Positions 6,641 through 14,286 of a stretch of DNA of 15,837 nt are shown here, piece after piece. Source of the stretch: an uncultured Solirubrobacterales bacterium. Lineage in GTDB: Bacteria; Actinomycetota; Thermoleophilia; Solirubrobacterales; Solirubrobacteraceae. The notes under the pieces are model-generated. The model made no database searches. It was not told where the DNA came from and was given only the letters and a program-made list of their open reading frames with translations. Both the position numbers and the translations under genes were made by a program. Every line of letters begins with the position of its first letter. The first letter of the stretch is position 1. The DNA is taken from contig CAJBIG010000178.1 in assembly GCA_903953065.1 (NCBI GenBank), positions 1 through 15,837 on the forward strand, written 5' to 3'.

Positions 6641-8607
6641 CCGAGCTCCTCGGCGGCCGGTTCAACTGCCGGTTGCTCACCTGTGACCTGCTCGAGCGAG
6701 CGGCCAGCGTCGAGCTCCTCGTTGGCAGCGTTGATCGCATCCTCGGCGCTGATCAGCTTCATTACTGCGTTGATCAGCGCGAGGTGCGTGAAGGCCTGCG
6801 GGAAGTTGCCAAGGTGGCGGCCGGTCTTTGCGTCGAGCTCTTCGGCGTAGAGCGAGAGCGAACTCGAGAACGAGAGCAGCTTCTCGCAGAGCTCACGCGC
6901 GCGGTCGAGCTCGCCGATCTCAACCAGCGCTGAAACCATCCAGAACGAGCAGATTGTGAACGTTCCCTCCTCGCCGCTGAGGCCGTCGTCGGTCTCCTCG
7001 ACTCGGTAGCGGAGCACGAAGCCATCCTCGCTCAGCTCGTCGGCAATCCCGATGACCGTGTTGCGGATCCGCTCATCATCGGCCGGCAGGAAGCGGAAGA
7101 GAGCCACCAGCAGCAGCGCCGCGTCGAGCGCGGTAGAGCCGTAAGCCTGGACGAAGCGGTTCTTCTCGGGGTCGATTCCGTTGGCGAGGATGTCCTCGCG
7201 AATTTCGTTCGCGGCGGCCTCCCAGCGCTCTACGCGCTCGCGGTCGTTGCGCAGTTCGGCAAGGCGCACGCCACGGTCGCAGGCGACCCAGCAGAAGACC
7301 TTTGAAGAGACGAAGTGCTGCGGCTCACCGCGCACCTCCCAGATGCCGCGATCAGGCTCGCGCCAGTTTTCAATCGCACGCTCGACCTGGTTGACGATGA
7401 TCGGCCAAGCCGAATCGCTGAGCTGATCACGGTTCTTGGTGTGAATGTAGATCGAATCGAGCAGCGCGCCCCAAACGTCGTGCTGCTTCTGGTTGTAGGC
7501 GCCATTGCCGATTCGCACCGGCTTTGAATCCTCGTAGCCGTCGAGGTAGTCGAGCGTGCTCTCTTCGAGCTCGCGCTCACCGCCGATGCCGTAAAGAACC
7601 TGCAGGTCGCGGTCGCCGGCGACTAGGTCCTCGATGAAGTAGTAGTAGTCGCCTGCCTCCTGCGCGAAACCGAGCGAGTAAAGCCCCCAGAGCATGAAGG
7701 TTGAATCGCGAATCCAGGAATAGCGGTAATCCCAGTTGCGCTCGCCGCCGGGCGTCTCCGGCAGCGACGTTGTGGCGGCCGCGACCATCGCGCCGGTCGG
7801 GGCGTAGGTAAGGCCCTTCAGCGTCAGCGCGCTGCGCTGCAGGTAGGTCCGCCACGGGTGGTCGGGGAACGAACCGTGCGCCAGCCAGTCATGCCAGAAG
7901 TCGGCCGTGAAGGTCAGGCGGCGGTAGGCCTCGTCGAAGCTCGCAGGCGCTTCGTGTTCGGTCCAGCTGAGCGCTACGAAGGCCGTGTCGCCCTCGTGCA
8001 GCGTTGTGCGGGCGCGGGCGCGGCCGCCCTCGAAACCGAGCCGAAGGTCGGTCGTGAGCGTCAGCTTCAGCTCCTCGCCCTCGGCCGATGCGACGCCGAC
8101 TCCGTAACCGTCGCTGGCGTAATCCCACTGCACCGGGATGCGGCCGTACTCAAGCTTTGGCTCGCATTCCATCTGCATCTCGACGTGGCCGTTGATGCAG
8201 CGCATCGTCCGCAGCAAGACGTGGTCGGCGTCGGTGTCGGTAGGCGAGCGGCGGTGAGTCTCGGAGCGCTCGGAGTCATGGTGCCAAGGGCCAACCAGCA
8301 GCACGTCTTGAACAACCACCCAGCCGGTGCGGGTTGCCCACGTTGTTTCAAGAATCATCGTTCCCGGCAGGTAGCGGCGGCCGGCTGGCACGCGCTGGTC
8401 GCCGGGGGAGATGCGGAAACCGCCGGCGTCGCGGTCAAGCATGGCGCCGAAGACCGATGGCCCATCCATCCGTGGCAGGCACATCCATTCGACGCGGCCG
8501 CTCGGCGCGATCAGACAGATCGACTCGCAGTCGGAGAGAAATGCATAGTCGGCGATGGGTGGGTAGGCGCTGCCGTGCAGCGTGCCGTCGTGAACGAGGG
8601 GTTCCAT
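6637..8607 (-). CDS. Glycoside hydrolase family 15 protein (glucoamylase/trehalase type)
   Basis: The predicted 656-residue protein has the two-part GH15 layout: an N-terminal beta-sandwich domain starting SAYPPIADYAFLSDCES, then the (alpha/alpha)6 barrel. Barrel motifs are NWDYRYSWIRD (291-301), the general-acid region DRGIWEVRGE (E424) and the general-base region GEEGTFTICSFW (E546/E547). This two-domain style with no signal peptide matches the cytoplasmic mycobacterial GH15 trehalases, so trehalose is a likely substrate, but glucoamylase or dextranase activity cannot be excluded. The ATG at 8607 is preferred because family members begin near here. A GTG at 8655 would add 16 residues but has no ribosome site. 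The ATG's own ribosome site is also weak. It is the first gene of the GH15-pgl-egtB-egtD operon and is divergent from glpX. Confidence 0.9.
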   Translation of the reverse strand: MEPLVHDGTLHGSAYPPIADYAFLSDCESICLIAPSGRVEWMCLPRMDGPSVFGAMLDRDAGGFRISPGDQRVPAGRRYLPGTMILETTWATRTGWVVVQDVLLVGPWHHDSERSETHRRSPTDTDADHVLLRTMRCINGHVEMQMECEPKLEYGRIPVQWDYASDGYGVGVASAEGEELKLTLTTDLRLGFEGGRARARTTLHEGDTAFVALSWTEHEAPASFDEAYRRLTFTADFWHDWLAHGSFPDHPWRTYLQRSALTLKGLTYAPTGAMVAAATTSLPETPGGERNWDYRYSWIRDSTFMLWGLYSLGFAQEAGDYYYFIEDLVAGDRDLQVLYGIGGERELEESTLDYLDGYEDSKPVRIGNGAYNQKQHDVWGALLDSIYIHTKNRDQLSDSAWPIIVNQVERAIENWREPDRGIWEVRGEPQHFVSSKVFCWVACDRGVRLAELRNDRERVERWEAAANEIREDILANGIDPEKNRFVQAYGSTALDAALLLVALFRFLPADDERIRNTVIGIADELSEDGFVLRYRVEETDDGLSGEEGTFTICSFWMVSALVEIGELDRARELCEKLLSFSSSLSLYAEELDAKTGRHLGNFPQAFTHLALINAVMKLISAEDAINAANEELDAGRSLEQVTGEQPAVEPAAEELG

Positions 8608-8748
8608 AGTGCGAAAGCTAGCGATTCCCCGCGCCGATAGGCGGGAGATTGCCACCTAGGCGCCGCGGTGCAGCTCGAACGCCGGTCGTGACGCCATAGC
8701 GGACGCAGCCGCGATAAGGTCGCAGAGCGCATTTAGGCGCAACCGCTG
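8608..8748. promoter_or_regulatory. Divergent promoter region between GH15 operon and glpX
   Basis: This 141-bp gap should hold the promoters for the four-gene minus operon and for glpX. GATAAG at about 8714-8719 could be a -10 for glpX with a poor -35 (GTGACG, 19 bp upstream). No strong repeat or operator was seen. Neither flanking gene has a good ribosome site. Confidence 0.35.
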
Positions 8749-9735
8749 ATGTCAGACCCGCATACCTCACCCGGCAGAAACCTCGCCCTTGAACTGGTGC
8801 GAGTTACCGAAGCGGCCGCGCTCTCGGCCGCGCGACTGATCGGGATGGGCGACAAGTTGGCGGCCGATCAGGCTGCCGTTGACGGAATGCGCCAGGTGCT
8901 ATCAACCGTCTCGATGGATGGCCTCGTTGTGATTGGCGAAGGCGAGAAGGACGAAGCGCCGATGCTTTACAACGGCGAGCAGGTTGGTAACGGTTCCGAG
9001 CCGCAGGTCGACATCGCCGTCGACCCACTCGAAGGAACGACGCTGACAGCGAAGGGGATGCCGAGCGCGTTGGCCGTAATCGCAGTCTCGCCTCGCGGAA
9101 CGATGTTTGATCCAGGCCCGTGCGTCTACATGGAGAAGATGGCCGGCGCCAGCGACATCGCCGACCTGCTCGACCTCGATCGGCCCGTCACTGAGACCTG
9201 CGCTCTCATCGCCGAGCGGCGCAACATCGATCTCGGCGATGTAACCGTCGTCGTGCTCGACCGCGATCGCCATCAGGAGCAGATTGAGAAGATCCGAGCT
9301 GCCGGCGCGCGCGTGCGGCTGATCAGCGACGGTGACGTAAGCGCCGCACTGCTGGCTGTGAGCGACCGCTCGCCGGTCGATCTGCTTTGGGGGGTCGGGG
9401 GAACGCCGGAAGGCGTGATTTCGGCGGCCGCTCTGAAGGCGACCGGCGGCGCGCTGATCGGTCGGATGTGGCCGCGCAACGAAGGCGAGCGCAAGGCAGC
9501 GCTGGACGCCGGCTATGACCTCGAGCGCCAGCTCACCCAAGATGATCTTGTGCGCGGCGATGACTGCTTCTTCTCGGCGACGGGCGTAACCGACGGCGAC
9601 GTGCTGCAGGGTGTCCGCTACGAGGGCCGCGGCGTTGCGTCAACCGAGTCGATCGTGATGCGCTCCAGTTCCGGAACCGTTCGCCGCGTCAAGGCTCGCC
9701 ACAATCGCGAGAAGATGCGCGAAATGACCGGCTAG
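8749..9735 (+). CDS. glpX: Fructose-1,6-bisphosphatase class II
   Basis: GlpX dephosphorylates fructose-1,6-bisphosphate to fructose-6-phosphate, the committed gluconeogenic step and the usual FBPase of actinobacteria. The 328-residue protein is full length. Motifs are the GDK turn (Asp35), IGEGEKDEAPML (62-73), DPLEGTT (92-98) and GGTPEG (217-222), with Asp35, Asp92, Glu95 and Glu221 fitting the metal ligands known from E. coli GlpX. The ATG at 8749 has only a weak upstream AGGCG. It is divergent from the GH15-pgl operon. Its F6P product can be isomerised to G6P and feed the pathway containing pgl, which is inference. Its TAG stop interlocks with the stop of the convergent gene (9732-9735). 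Confidence 0.95.
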   Translation: MSDPHTSPGRNLALELVRVTEAAALSAARLIGMGDKLAADQAAVDGMRQVLSTVSMDGLVVIGEGEKDEAPMLYNGEQVGNGSEPQVDIAVDPLEGTTLTAKGMPSALAVIAVSPRGTMFDPGPCVYMEKMAGASDIADLLDLDRPVTETCALIAERRNIDLGDVTVVVLDRDRHQEQIEKIRAAGARVRLISDGDVSAALLAVSDRSPVDLLWGVGGTPEGVISAAALKATGGALIGRMWPRNEGERKAALDAGYDLERQLTQDDLVRGDDCFFSATGVTDGDVLQGVRYEGRGVASTESIVMRSSSGTVRRVKARHNREKMREMTG

Positions 9736-10505
9736 CCGCTCTGGGCGCTGGCTTTGGTAACGCCGCGATCGCGCGGACGCGGCCCACTTGGCGCTGGCAG
9801 CTGATCGATCGGGGCGAAGCGAGCGGTCTTCGATTCGGCGAGGTCGCCGCGGGCGATCGAGCGCAGGAACGCGTAACAGACGAGCACGTGAATCTTTGAC
9901 TGCGTGGCTGCGTAAACCCATTGTGCGATCGAGGCTGCGATCCGCGGGTAGTAGTTGGCAATCTCGACGTCGACGTGGAGCGTGCTCTGACCAGGCTTCT
10001 CGCTCGGCCTGCGAGCAACGTCGATCTCGAGGTAGCCGTCGCTGTTGATGCCCGGTGCTGCGACGAGCACGCCACGCTCGATCCGCCAGCGCACAATGCC
10101 GCGGACCTCGTCCATTTCGTACTCCGGCTTGCGGAAGGCGAGCAACACGAACGGTTTGCGGATGAAGACGACAAATCGCTCCTCGTCGGTGTACTGGATT
10201 CGGATCAGGCCCAGCGTGCAGCGCGTCAGAAAGCGCCAATAGGTGCGGGCCAGCCGCTCCAAGTTCATCGGCGTCCAGATCGCCTCAAGCGCCTTGGAGT
10301 CGATCTGCAGGTCGGCAGACTGAACCGATCTGACGGCGCCTCGCTGATCGGTGTGCGTTGAGTCCTGAAGCGCGCCAATCTCGACCGCACCGACCCTGCT
10401 GGGGCGACTGATCAGCTTCGTTCCAAGCGCAACGAGCGCCAGAGCCAACAGCACCAAAGCGACGATCACGGCCAGCGCTTCGGCAATTACGATGACCGTG
10501 TTCAT
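9732..10505 (-). CDS. Membrane-anchored protein, possible DUF2867/SRPBCC-like domain
   Basis: I do not recognise this 257-residue protein by a clear signature. It begins with one strongly hydrophobic segment (about 4-30), suggesting an N-terminal anchor with the rest on one side of the membrane. Residues about 130-220 (WRIERG, DGYLEIDV, YYPRIAASIAQWVY, then KIHVLVCYAFLRSIARG) resemble the pattern of the DUF2867 domain that normally follows SDR domains of the type encoded just upstream: a beta-rich part, a YP/FxP turn, a W-Y helix, and a closing helix with H and F. The tail (about 220-257) is Pro/Arg/Lys-rich. The gene starts 5 bp after the SDR stop, so the two are surely co-transcribed. The DUF2867 reading is inference and modest in confidence. 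Confidence 0.75.
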   Translation of the reverse strand: MNTVIVIAEALAVIVALVLLALALVALGTKLISRPSRVGAVEIGALQDSTHTDQRGAVRSVQSADLQIDSKALEAIWTPMNLERLARTYWRFLTRCTLGLIRIQYTDEERFVVFIRKPFVLLAFRKPEYEMDEVRGIVRWRIERGVLVAAPGINSDGYLEIDVARRPSEKPGQSTLHVDVEIANYYPRIAASIAQWVYAATQSKIHVLVCYAFLRSIARGDLAESKTARFAPIDQLPAPSGPRPRDRGVTKASAQSG

Positions 10506-10510
10506 CTGAG

Positions 10511-11413
10511 TTAAGTACCGCTCTCCTGCATTGCTCGCTCTACTGCCTCATCGAAGTTCATCGGACTGTCGTTGATCCCCGGTGGTGGCGGCGTGCGCAC
10601 AATCATCTCTTCCTTGAGTCCGTCGATCAGCGGCCGCGCGAGCGCCGGTTCAACGCTGGTGACAAAACGGACCCAGTACGAGGAGAGCCGTGGGGAGAGC
10701 ACCGGAACGGGAATGATCAGCGGTTCGCGGCGGCCTTCAATCCGCGCGAAGCGGTCCATCATCTGGCGGTAGCTGACGATCTCCGCTCCGCCCAGCTCAA
10801 CGTCGCTCGGCGGGGCTTCGAAGTCCGCCAGCCGCGCCAGTGCGTTGGTTACGTCATCGGCAGCGATCGGCTGCGTGCGGGTATCGATCCACTTCGGTCC
10901 GACCATCAGCGGCAGGCGGTGAACCAACTGGCTGAGCATCGTGAACGAAGCGCTGTCGGCTCCGATCACCATCGCGGCGCGGGCGTGGACAGGCTCTGGA
11001 ACCGCGGTTGCCAGAATCTCGGCAACCTCGGCGCGGCTCGAAAGGTGTGCTGAGCCGCCGCCGGAAGGGGGAAGCCCGCCGAGGTAGACGATGCGGCGCA
11101 CTCCGGCGCGCTCGGCGGCCTGCGCAAAGTTCCGCGCGCCGATCCGGTCGTTCAGTTCAAAGTCGCCCGGCGACCGACCCATCGAATGGATCAAGTAGTA
11201 GGCAACGTCGGTTCCTTCGAGCGCCTGGTCGAGACCGGCTCCACTGAGCACGTCGCCTTCGACGACCTCAATTCCGCCCAGCGACGCTTGTTGCGGGTTG
11301 CGAACCAAGGCCTTGACCGTGTGGTGCTCTTCGAGCAATTTCGGCAGCAGCGCGCCACCGACGGCGCCGGTCGCTCCGGTGAGCAGGATTGACTGTGTCT
11401 TGTGAGCGTTCAT
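10511..11413 (-). CDS. Atypical SDR, NAD(P)H-binding (NmrA-like, DUF2867-associated type)
   Basis: The 300-residue protein has an N-terminal Rossmann fold with GATGAVGG (13-20) and the typical 'extended/atypical SDR' run of motifs: AYYLIHSMG, then NDRIGARNFAQAAERAGV, then RIVYLGGL, ASF, and the TRTQPIAADDV block. There is no clear YxxxK, as usual in this group, so it may be a cofactor-sensing or quinone/epimerase-like enzyme. Proteins with this motif order commonly continue into a DUF2867 domain; this one ends at 300 and the next gene, 5 bp on, may encode the missing half. It is divergent from the MerR-DICT regulator, making it a plausible target of that regulator. Substrate unknown. Confidence 0.88.
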   Translation of the reverse strand: MNAHKTQSILLTGATGAVGGALLPKLLEEHHTVKALVRNPQQASLGGIEVVEGDVLSGAGLDQALEGTDVAYYLIHSMGRSPGDFELNDRIGARNFAQAAERAGVRRIVYLGGLPPSGGGSAHLSSRAEVAEILATAVPEPVHARAAMVIGADSASFTMLSQLVHRLPLMVGPKWIDTRTQPIAADDVTNALARLADFEAPPSDVELGGAEIVSYRQMMDRFARIEGRREPLIIPVPVLSPRLSSYWVRFVTSVEPALARPLIDGLKEEMIVRTPPPPGINDSPMNFDEAVERAMQESGT

Positions 11414-11421
11414 GTGACAGG

Positions 11422-11471
11422 TACGGACAGGATCAGCTCCAAGGATGACCGATCTGAGTCGGTTGTCCGTA
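11422..11471. promoter_or_regulatory. Nested inverted repeats between SDR and MerR genes, candidate operator
   Basis: In the 107-bp divergent gap, TACGGACA (11422-11429) and its exact complement TGTCCGTA (11464-11471) flank a second perfect dyad, ACCGA-6 bp-TCGGT (11448-11463). MerR proteins bind dyads in promoter spacers and often act on their own divergent promoters, so this is a reasonable operator candidate. Binding is inferred. No clear -35/-10 was assigned. Confidence 0.4.
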
Positions 11472-11520
11472 TTGATGTGCTGTGGGGGAGGTCAGCGAAC
11501 CTTCGCTGCGATCAAATCCG

Positions 11521-12363
11521 ATGAACGATTTAGCCATTAAAGAGGTTGCCGAGCAGAGCGGAATTGCCGCTGGAACGCTGCGCATGTGGGAGCAGCGCTA
11601 CAGCTTCCCGAAGCCGAAGCGCAGCTCCAACGGCTACCGCAGCTACAGCGCCGAAGACGTCGAGGCGTTGCGTCGCGTGCAGGCGTACCGTCATCGCGGA
11701 CTCTCAATCGCATCGGCGATCGAACGCGCGATCGAAGATGGCAGCCACTCCGATCGCCCTTCGCTTTACGCTGCCGTCGCTTCATCGAGCCACGACGTGA
11801 GGCCGCAGATTCTGCGCAAGTCGACGCTGATGGCGCTTAGCCGCGCGATCGAGCACGAAACGTTGGCCAGCGCTGCCGCGCCGGTGCTGATCGGCGCGTT
11901 CCAGCACGAGTCGTTCTACCGCGCCGTTGAACCGCGCTACCGCCAGCTCGCCAAACAGGCCGAGGCCGCTGTCGTCTTCGCCGACTTTGCTGCGGAACGC
12001 TCGCCGAAGGGTGGGCCGGTTGAGATCCCGCTGGCGCCTGAGGATGCGCTCGGCAACGAATGGGCTGTTGTTGTCGACGCGCCAGGCTATTGCGCATGCT
12101 TGCTGGCTTGGGAGCAGCACGGAGTCACCGAGCCCGGCGCTGACGCCGATGGTGACCGACAGTTTGAGGCGATCTGGACACTCGACCCGCTCGCCGCGCG
12201 TCGCGCATCGCAGGCTGCCGCGCGACTTGTTGCGCGAACCGATCCGACTCTCGGTGCTGAGCTCGATCAACTTCTGCTTGATCGTCCGATGGCGATCAAT
12301 GATTCGGCGCCGGCGCTGACGGCGCTGACGAACCGCGTTGTCGCTTATCTCGAAGCAGCCTAA
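11521..12363 (+). CDS. MerR-family transcriptional regulator with DICT sensory domain
   Basis: The 280-residue protein has an N-terminal MerR winged-helix domain (about 3-72; IKEVAEQSGIAAGTLRMWEQRY, shown here by its ends IKEVAEQSG and LRMWEQRY, then GYRSYSAEDV). Residues about 105-235 fit the DICT domain (PF10069): SRAIEHE, GAFQHESFY, RYRQLAKQA, EWAVVVDAPGYCACLLAWE, FEAIWTLDP. DICT is a predicted sensory domain found in diguanylate cyclases, two-component proteins and regulators; its ligand is not established. The ATG at 11521 was chosen because the HTH starts at once; a GTG at 11482 would add an unlikely tail. No ribosome site is visible, so translation may be leaderless. It is divergent from the SDR pair and overlaps moeA at the stop codons (12360-12363). 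Confidence 0.9.
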   Translation: MNDLAIKEVAEQSGIAAGTLRMWEQRYSFPKPKRSSNGYRSYSAEDVEALRRVQAYRHRGLSIASAIERAIEDGSHSDRPSLYAAVASSSHDVRPQILRKSTLMALSRAIEHETLASAAAPVLIGAFQHESFYRAVEPRYRQLAKQAEAAVVFADFAAERSPKGGPVEIPLAPEDALGNEWAVVVDAPGYCACLLAWEQHGVTEPGADADGDRQFEAIWTLDPLAARRASQAAARLVARTDPTLGAELDQLLLDRPMAINDSAPALTALTNRVVAYLEAA

Positions 12364-13544
12364 GGCTGCAATGGCAGCAGATCGATCTCGCTGCCGGCTG
12401 CCAACGAGCCGGCGCCGCGCGGGATTACCGCCAGCGCGTCGGCCAGCGCGACCGAACTGAGGATGTGCGAGCCCTGCGGGCCGGTCGCGAAAGCTTCGTC
12501 GCCTTCGAGTCGGACGCGGACACACTCGTCGCGGCCGCTGTGACGGGCGATCGGCTCGCCGAGCTTGGCGCTGGTCGCAGTTTGCGCTGGACGGCCTTGG
12601 AGCGCCCGCAGCGCGGGCGCGACGAAGAGCAGGAAGGTGACGATCGCTGAAACCGGGTTTCCGGGCAAGCCGAAGACCAATCTCGCATCGAGACTGCCAA
12701 ACCAGGTTGGTCGTCCGGGGCGCAGCGCCACGCGCCAGAAGTGCTCCTCGACGCCGAGCTCCATCAATGCCCCTTTGACGTGGTCGTGGGGCCCTACCGA
12801 AACGCCGCCGGAGCAGACGATTACGTCGGCCTGTTCCAGCGCCTCGCTCAGGCAGCGCGCCGTGGCTGCACGATCGTCGCCTACCTGGCTGGCGAGCACC
12901 AGCTCGCCGCCGGCGGCGGATACGAGTGCGCGCAGCGTCGTCAGGTTTGAGTTGTGCAGCTCTCCCGGCGCCAGCTCGGCGCCCGCCTCGCGGAGCTCGT
13001 CTCCGGTCGCAATCACGGCCACGCGGGCGCGGCGCACGCACTGCAGCTCTGCCCGCCCGGCAGCGACGGCGATGCCAAGTTCGGCAGGCCCGAGTTCGCG
13101 GCCCGGCGCGAGGACCGCGTCACCGGCGCGCAGGTCTTCGCCCGCAAGGCGGACGTTGCGACCGGTCTCGAACTCTTCGAGCAGTGTCACCGTCGCGCTT
13201 TCGTCATCGACCAGCTCGATCGGCGCTACCGCGTCGGCGCCTTCCGGCATCATCGCTCCGGTTGAAATCCGGATCGCTTCGCCGGCGCCAACGGCGATCT
13301 CGGCGGGCTGCCCGGCGCGCGACTCGCCGACTACTTTCAGCGTCCGTCCGGCCTCTCCGGCCTGCACCGCGAAGCCGTCCATCGCGCTATTGGCGCAGCT
13401 TGGAACGTCGCCGCTGGCGATCACCTGCTCTGCCAGTACGAGTCCCAGCGCGTCGTCGACGGCCGTAGTTTCGGCCGGCAGCAGGCCGCAGTGGCTGGCG
13501 ACCAGCGCTGGGGCCTGCGCGATGTCGAGCGGCTCGTCGGCCAC
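12360..13544 (-). CDS. moeA: Molybdopterin molybdenumtransferase MoeA
   Basis: MoeA inserts molybdate into adenylated molybdopterin, the last step of molybdenum cofactor synthesis in the cytosol. The 394-residue protein is full length. Motifs are NSAMDGFAV (52-60), RISTGAMMPEGAD (92-104), TGDEL (180-184), SGGVSVGPHDHVK (245-257) and LPGNPVS (293-299). The motif usually reading GDYDFVK has GPHDHVK here, a mild variation. The start is a GTG at 13544, 7 bp after the stop of the RlpA-like gene, with a weak GGTAGAG upstream. The two genes are therefore probably one transcript and moeA would fall under the upstream riboswitch. No other molybdenum cofactor gene is in the window. It converges on the MerR gene with interlocked stops. 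Confidence 0.94.
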   Translation of the reverse strand: MADEPLDIAQAPALVASHCGLLPAETTAVDDALGLVLAEQVIASGDVPSCANSAMDGFAVQAGEAGRTLKVVGESRAGQPAEIAVGAGEAIRISTGAMMPEGADAVAPIELVDDESATVTLLEEFETGRNVRLAGEDLRAGDAVLAPGRELGPAELGIAVAAGRAELQCVRRARVAVIATGDELREAGAELAPGELHNSNLTTLRALVSAAGGELVLASQVGDDRAATARCLSEALEQADVIVCSGGVSVGPHDHVKGALMELGVEEHFWRVALRPGRPTWFGSLDARLVFGLPGNPVSAIVTFLLFVAPALRALQGRPAQTATSAKLGEPIARHSGRDECVRVRLEGDEAFATGPQGSHILSSVALADALAVIPRGAGSLAAGSEIDLLPLQP

Positions 13545-13551
13545 GCTCTAC

Positions 13552-14199
13552 CTAGCCCGCGGCGGGGATCGCGCCGGGCAGCTGCGCGGCGCTCAGCTGC
13601 GTCAACTTGGTACCGCTGCGTAAGACGCCAACGAAGCCGCGTCCGGTATTTACGAAGCCGAGCCGCTTGGCGACCTCGATCGTGAAGTCGTAGCTGATGC
13701 CGGCGACGAAGGGGCCGCGGTCGATTACGGGAACGGCGATCGATTTACCGCGGAAGCTGAAGTCGAGCAGTGTGCCGCAAGGCAGCGTCTTGTGGGCGAC
13801 GCCGATCGTCTTCTTGCGCAGCTTCACGCCGCAGGCCGACGTTGTGCCGGCCTGGTCGTACCAAGTCGCTTGAGTCTTGTTGTGGACCGTAACGACGGTC
13901 GTTGGCGTTGCAGTGAGCCCGCTGCGGTGGCTACCTGTGGTTACGGCGCGGGCGAGGAAACGACCGCTCACAGGCGCTCGCCACGAGAGTTTGAAGCTAC
14001 CGTCGCGGGCGGCCGATCCGCTGGCAACCTTCAGCCAGACGCCAGATCGTCCTTGGAGCTGAACTTCGGCGCGGCGGCCGGGGCCGCTGCCAGCCAGCAT
14101 TCCCTCCATCGACACGACGCCACCGACAGTTGCCGTCGAAGCGCTCAGTAGCGACTCGCCGGCTTCAATTCCGCCTGGTCCTTGAGCTGAAGCGGGCAC
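13552..14199 (-). CDS. RlpA-like double-psi beta-barrel cell-wall protein, start uncertain
   Basis: From the first canonical start (GTG at 14199) the protein has 215 residues. Residues about 20-105 look like an Ig-like beta-sandwich. Residues 110-192 form an RlpA-like double-psi barrel: ATWYDQAG, then GVAHKTLPCGT (His136), VIDRGPF (Asp160) and YDFTIEVAKRLGF. His136 and Asp160 fit the catalytic pair of RlpA lytic transglycosylases, and C123/C141 could form a disulfide. RlpA proteins cleave peptidoglycan outside the membrane, so export is expected. The GTG start would remove the signal peptide, which is nevertheless encoded in frame just upstream (14200-14265). The true start is thus probably upstream. 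The gene is preceded by a c-di-AMP riboswitch and followed 7 bp later by moeA. Confidence 0.85.
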   Translation of the reverse strand: MPASAQGPGGIEAGESLLSASTATVGGVVSMEGMLAGSGPGRRAEVQLQGRSGVWLKVASGSAARDGSFKLSWRAPVSGRFLARAVTTGSHRSGLTATPTTVVTVHNKTQATWYDQAGTTSACGVKLRKKTIGVAHKTLPCGTLLDFSFRGKSIAVPVIDRGPFVAGISYDFTIEVAKRLGFVNTGRGFVGVLRSGTKLTQLSAAQLPGAIPAAG

Positions 14200-14265
14200 G
14201 CCGGAGCCTGCCAGCAGAAGCGCAGCGGCAGGTACGGAAAGTAGGTGTCGGTACGAAAAGCGGAT
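14200..14265 (-). other. In-frame signal-peptide-coding extension of RlpA-like gene, no canonical start
   Basis: Directly upstream of the GTG at 14199 the same frame encodes 22 more residues: a basic start (IRFSYRH), a hydrophobic core (LLSVPAAALLLAG) and, running into the annotated frame, a PASA|QG signal peptidase site. The frame stays open up to a TAG near 14333, yet contains no ATG, GTG or TTG before 14199. The only alternative at a suitable place is ATC (plus-strand 14263-14265). It could be a rare non-AUG start or a base error or mutation of ATG. Confidence 0.7.
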
Positions 14266-14286
14266 CTTGTTCTTGTCTCGTTGGTG

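Noticed and set aside
7858..8640. Plus-strand open frame opposite the GH15 gene
   Set aside because: Shadow of GH15, which has clear catalytic motifs on the minus strand.
8608..8655. GTG start for GH15 at 8655
   Set aside because: No ribosome site and the added residues do not look like the family N-terminus.
11782..13041. 419-codon minus-strand frame across the MerR gene and moeA
   Set aside because: It is extremely Arg/Ala-rich and overlaps two clear genes in other frames.
12565..13623. Plus-strand 352-codon frame opposite moeA
   Set aside because: Ser/Pro/Ala low-complexity shadow of moeA.
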